A program made the translations under genes and the position numbers. From the NCBI RefSeq assembly GCF_030272615.1, contig NC_081408.1, positions 605,855,673 through 605,919,672 of the forward strand: DNA of 64,000 nucleotides. Direction: 5' to 3'. Shown in pieces: positions 59,101 to 64,000 of this stretch (its first letter is position 1; every line of letters begins with the position of its first letter). The stretch is from Cryptomeria japonica. Taxonomy: Eukaryota; Streptophyta; Pinopsida; Cupressales; Cupressaceae. The notes beneath the pieces are model-generated. The model searched no databases, was not told the DNA's origin, and worked only from the letters and a program-made list of their open reading frames with translations.

Positions 59101-62100
59101 CTTGTAGGGTTCCATACTGGATACCATCTTTCTTCTTTATAGGGTTGAGAGTGAGGAAAGTCTAAAATTTATGTAACCAAGCCCTCACATAAATTTTATT
59201 GATTCCATTAAGTTTAGAGTCAACAATTTATTCAATTTTCTCTTGAGATCTTTCCCACCTTGGTCTTAATTTATTTTATATCATGTCCTTGGAAGAAAAG
59301 TATTCTTGATCTTCACATATTCCTTGAAAGGAACTAAACTTCTAAATGTCTCATCTTGATTATTACATGTACCTTGAATTGAAGTTGAATCTCATACAAT
59401 CTCTTCCATAAGATTGTAAAAATGCTTAAAGTTTGGTTGTCAAATTTTAGGAATGGATGTAGGTTGTAGAGTCTTGAAAGTATAATTCTTTTAAGTCTTG
59501 GAATCCATTAAAGGACCCCCTCTCTCCTAGAGAGACAAAAATTTATAATTTTTCAACTAGTATTTTCACAACCTCTCTTGTTTCCATGAGGCTATCTGTA
59601 GTTCTTATTTGATTTTCTTGGATGTCCAATATATATTTTTATGAAATTCTTCAAATTCAAATATCTTCCACTCCTTTTGGGTTTCTTCTTGTTGGATTTA
59701 TTTTTTAACTCTGTTTTGAAGATGAGCCTCCTTCAATTAATTTCATTTGCTCATGTTGGAGATTTTTTTTTTCTCTTTCATTGAGATTCATCAATGTAAC
59801 AACCACTTCAAGGTGGCAAGATTAGTGCTTTGATGCCATTATAATATGCTTTAACATTAAATATCATATCTAAAAATTAATTTATCTATTTATTTGCATA
59901 TCTCATCAAATACATCAAACAATGCATGCACCCAAACAATGAAATTAGAACCCAAAAATGTTCTCAAACACCATAAATTAAAAATAATTACAAAAATAAA
60001 GGTTTTTTTATATATAATATCCATTTGCAACAACTTCTGTAATAATTTGTAACCTCCTATTGCAATCTCACACCAAATGAGACAATTTCATTGAGTGCAA
60101 GGCACCCAAGAAGCTAAAAAATGCACTTTAAACCCTTCAAATTTGTACAAAATGATATTGGTGCCTAGAAAGAGGGTGTGTACAATAAAAAAATAGCTAC
60201 TTCTATACAAAAATCATAACCAAACCAAACCAAACCTCAAACTTGGATATTAGAAACTAATCCAACAAATCTTGTAGACCACAACAAATGAAACTTCTAA
60301 AACCACAAACTTTTCCTACACGAGTGCAACCTTTGGATGAGATTAGTCACTACAATCCAATGCCTCCCATCCACAAGCCTCCAACTTCAATGGTTAACCA
60401 CCCACTAAAAACCACAAGCAAAGGTATGTAAGATTCAAGTTAAAATAACAAATAATCTAAATGATCATTTTCTTGTATTAAATATGCAAATGGGCCAATA
60501 TGGGCATCCATGATTCCCACACCTTGCACATAAATAGGTATCATCAAATGGTGGCCCAAAATAATCCCTAACAGTTTTCAGTACCAATTACTTTCGTTGG
60601 TTACAATGGACAATTAATCACCAAATTATTCTTTCAAGAACTACTTAAAGACTCCAAAAGATCCTCATGTAAAAGAGAAATTAAAATATTTATTTCTTCA
60701 AAATATGAGAATTGCACTAGAACAAATAAAATAATAAATTAACATCTTTTTTCTCAATGCCATCCTATGACCTCGACTTACTATTTTTGAATAATAAAAA
60801 CTTATTGTATTTAGTAAGTGCTATTTTTGGAAAGGTGACATGATAAATGACTAAGAGTGTAGTGCATCATCTATAAATGTTGTAACCATTTCACAAACTC
60901 TATATAAATGTACATAGTTTTAAAATCTAGATTATATTTCCTACTTTTATCTCTATAGTTTCTTTGTGACACAAATCAGGTGTAAGATTCAACATTAGTA
61001 CGTGAGTGATTGAAAAAGCCTAAATGATCTCTCATTTATACACCAAGTGTTTTGAATGGTTTCTCCCCACATTGCATGAAGGGGGAATAAGACCCTAACT
61101 TTTTGGGTCATTAAAAATGAAGATAATTCAATTTATTTGAATTTTTCATTAGAAAATGAGCATGTTAACATCAACAAAAACAATATATTACCTTCTAGTG
61201 GAAAAATATAATATGCAATAAGATAATAACAGAGAGAACAAAATGTGATTCCTATAACATAACTAATAAATAACTATGATATATAATGCTTGAAGTTTTT
61301 GGATTCCTTTAATATAACTAATAAATAACTATGATATATATAAAATTGTGAGGAAATAAAGAGCTAACCCTAAAAACCTAAGATGCACTATCTCTTATAT
61401 TATATGATTTAGATCTAATTTAAAATAATAAAATATTGAACAAACAATCATATCTAAATAAAAAGAGATAAGAAATAAAAAGTTGTATAGGAATACAATT
61501 AATTAGTTTCTGTTATATTTGATATGGTGATTTTGATTTTTGACGTCCACTTGTTGTGTTGTTACATGTGATGATCACGATTTAGGATCTGATTATAGAT
61601 ATGATATCAAATTCTATTATAATGTTACGTTATAGATTTATATGATGCAAATAGGGTCACACTATGTGTCTAGGTTTACGACAAGGTCATACCATGTGGC
61701 CTAGTCCTATACAAATGTGACTTGTGAAATATGTTATGCTTGTCATCTAACATTGTTGAAAACAGGTTTTCCTAGAAAATACAGTGGGGCTTGCTTTGAG
61801 GTGAGAGATGAACATTGTATCTTGTCTTAGTTGCAAGTTACGCCCCTAGAAGATAAATGTATAGAACCGCAAGTAGACCTTATATATGATCCACAATGTA
61901 GATGGCTTGATGGTTGATGCAAATATTTGACTAAAGATGCTCTCTAATCGAATGCGTTATAGTGATTCTCCGTATTGATTAATGTTACTTGATCCAAATA
62001 TTTGATGATTGCTAATGACCTAAACATGTATATAGATATATCTCCTTAGTTACTTAATTTGAGACTTTTGGTGCATACATCAACAAGAAAATGACTAGTT

Positions 62101-62160
62101 TTTTATAATGTTACCTTAGTAGTAGGAAAATTAGAATTTGAATAAGTTGGAATAGGTTTT
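59101..62160. other. unassigned AT-rich region
   Basis: No protein recognised. A short direct repeat of TAACTAATAAATAACTATGA lies at about 61260 and 61316. Confidence 0.45.
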
Positions 62161-62860
62161 GTTGTGTGGCCTAGTCCATAGACCAATGTGCACTACATGC
62201 ATTGGTCCCTATAGGTAAAGACACTCAATGGGAATTAGCTTGGACAAGTGGCATGGAAGTAGGCTAGCTAGTAAGTTCTACTAGGTAGAAGCTAAACTGG
62301 CTCCAAAATAGTTAAATTGTACATTGTATTATTGACTGCTTGGGAAATCGTAGTTGTTGTTTGCAAAATCAACGGTGTATAACGTGTGACTCTTTCGTTT
62401 TATGCAATTTCCGTGCAAACGTACTATGTCTTTGGAGCCATAATAGTTGCATTCGTTCTACTATAAGTGTTAGGTTGTAACATTAAATTAGTTAAGTTGA
62501 TGACTATGATTAATTGATTGTAGATGAATATGCTTACTTACCTGATCTCAACTCTATTCTAACATGACTAAAAGTAAAAAAATCTCATCTCATTTAAATG
62601 TATCTAAAAACCAAGTCTTCTTGTGTGGCCTAGTCCATAGATGAGTATGCACTGCATGCCTTAGTCTTATGGGTGAAAACTCTCGATGGGAATTAATTTA
62701 GATAAAGTAGGATGGAAGTAGGGTTAGCTAGTAAATTGTACTATAAATGTTAATCATTATACCAAATCAATTAAATTGATAACAATGATTGATTGATTAT
62801 GATTGATTGATTGTAAATGAATATGCTTACTTACATGATCTCACCTCTTTCATCTCAGAC
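62161..62860. repeat. tandem duplication (two copies, part of a third), interrupted by a MITE
   Basis: TGTGTGGCCTAGTCCATAG begins a block at 62164 and again at 62632. Both run through GGGAATTA, the AGCTAGTAA block and the GAATATGCTTACTTAC block. Without the MITE and its duplication the period is about 288 bp. A partial third copy starts near 63060 (AAATGCATCTAAAAAC). Confidence 0.8.
62284..62454. mobile_element. Mutator-type MITE 1 (171 bp)
   Basis: Flanked by the 9-bp duplication GTTCTACTA at 62275-62283 and 62455-62463. The ends are imperfect terminal inverted repeats containing a shared TGGCTCCAAA. The neighbouring tandem copy near 62740 lacks this insert. A 9-bp duplication points to the Mutator superfamily. 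Confidence 0.85.
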
Positions 62861-62872
62861 CTAGAGACTTTT

Positions 62873-63035
62873 GGATGCGTCTATTCTGGCTCCAAAACGG
62901 CAGTACGGATTGACTAACACGCGTGTTAGTCGCATGTTTTACACCGTCGATTTTGCAATAAATGACTGAGATTGACTAACACATCGCTATCACGCTGTAC
63001 GAAAGATCTATTTTAAAACCAGAATAGCCGCAGCT
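62873..63035. mobile_element. Mutator-type MITE 2 (163 bp), same family, opposite orientation
   Basis: Flanked by GAGACTTTT (62864-62872) and GAAACTTTT (63036-63044), 8 of 9 matching. The left end CTATTCTGGCTCCAAAA corresponds to the right end of MITE 1 read in reverse, and both share an internal ACACCG(T)GATTTTGCAA block. It contains a perfect 20-bp palindrome at 62912-62931. Confidence 0.85.
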
Positions 63036-63044
63036 GAAACTTTT

Positions 63045-64000
63045 AATCATATCTTTCCCTTCAAATTAAATGCATCTAAAAACTAATCATCATAAAATGA
63101 TTTCTAAACCATAAAATTCTTATTCTTAGGTATACCACTTTTATTTCTTACAAGAGAATAAAGTTGGAATAAAGAATGGCTCTTCGAATTCCTCAACTTG
63201 AATGAGAATCATCAATGAAAAAGTAGAATAATGATAGGTAAGTAGTGTGACAACCGAGAGAAAAACATAGCAAGAGGTCACATGGAATTTGACCTTTTTG
63301 TACCATCATTCATCCGATATGACCACGATTCTTACTACTTACCAAATTCAAACCGTCAAAAGCAGTCAGCGTGACTCAGCGGTACTATTGATTTTGTGGG
63401 GAATAAAACAAATCAAAACTTAAAAGTTAAAGACAAAATTTCTCAAGTCTTTTCATACCACCGACAGTTTATTAGTACTTGTCATGATAGATATTACGGA
63501 GTTCAAAATGGGAGCTTCTAAAGTAGTTTGTCAAATATCAATCAATCATTAGAATAATATAATTTATAATATTCATTAAAAAAAACATAAAAAAAATTGA
63601 TTTTTTAATTTATAGGTTCATTATATTTTCCATTTCAATTCATATGTATTAAAAATCACGATTACTTTAGATTGAGATGGTACTACTAATTAAGTTGTGT
63701 ATTTTAATAAGATTAAAAAAAAACTTTCTTTTCAACGCTAGATCAAATCAATATCATTCTATAAATTTAAAACGGTTAACATCCTTTTCATGAATCAATC
63801 CGTATAATATTGGACCAATTATCAACAACATCTTTCCGTGACTTTAATAATATCAAACTTTACCTTTTATTCCTTAAATTGTAGTTATTTACTATTTATA
63901 GAAAATTTGTAGTTGTTTACTATTTATAGAAAATTTGAACTTTAGATATTAATTTTTAATTCGTTTTTCAAACTCAAAGTGATTGTTGAGTTTGGAATGA
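63045..64000. other. AT-rich sequence, small tandem duplication
   Basis: A block containing TTTACTATTTATAGAAAATT occurs twice in tandem near 63888 and 63914. Nothing else recognised. Confidence 0.5.

Overview
This window looks like intergenic DNA from a large, transposon-rich seed-plant genome. A gymnosperm is my best guess, inferred only from the AT-rich sequence, the low gene density and the many old, nested, heavily mutated LTR retrotransposons. I can support one apparently functional host gene: a five-exon NAC transcription factor on the minus strand (43195-46459). Almost everything else that can be recognised is transposon debris.

Layout. 1-11252: a Ty3/gypsy element (minus strand, 5' LTR at 10482-11252) whose gag is split by a 5,993-bp insertion (3648-9640) with a perfect 5-bp target duplication. 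That insertion carries a single 1,222-codon unknown reading frame (eight nonsense changes, no frameshift), preceded by an array of about 17 related palindromes plus one unrelated hairpin. 11253-18079: pieces of at least four further gypsy elements, including an LTR with primer-binding site (15511-16277), a plus-strand chromodomain remnant and an isolated RT fragment. 18080-24365: mostly unassigned, with GC-rich hairpin repeats at 18.85-19.8 kb and inverted LTR-like arms at 21.2 and 22.3 kb.

24365-41703 appears to be one L1-type LINE (minus strand) broken into three pieces: RT/endonuclease at 24365-25925, endonuclease N-half plus ORF1 at 34056-35391, and the ORF1 start at 41424-41703. Inside it sit two full-length Ty1/copia elements with intact LTR pairs and exact 5-bp duplications: copia-1 (26552-33280, plus, LTRs differing at 12 of 451 sites) and copia-2 (35397-41418, minus, LTRs differing at 16 sites plus a 14-bp gap).

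46460-64000: AT-rich sequence, a gypsy relic (49990-53150), gypsy gag fragments interrupted by a LINE-like retroposon with a 17-bp duplication (58260-58894), and a tandem repeat carrying two related Mutator-type MITEs with 9-bp duplications (62284-63035).

A theme runs through all element families: premature stops are mostly TAG where the family has CAG, or TGA where it has CGA or TGG. This is what C-to-T decay at methylated cytosines would produce. The NAC gene shows no such damage.
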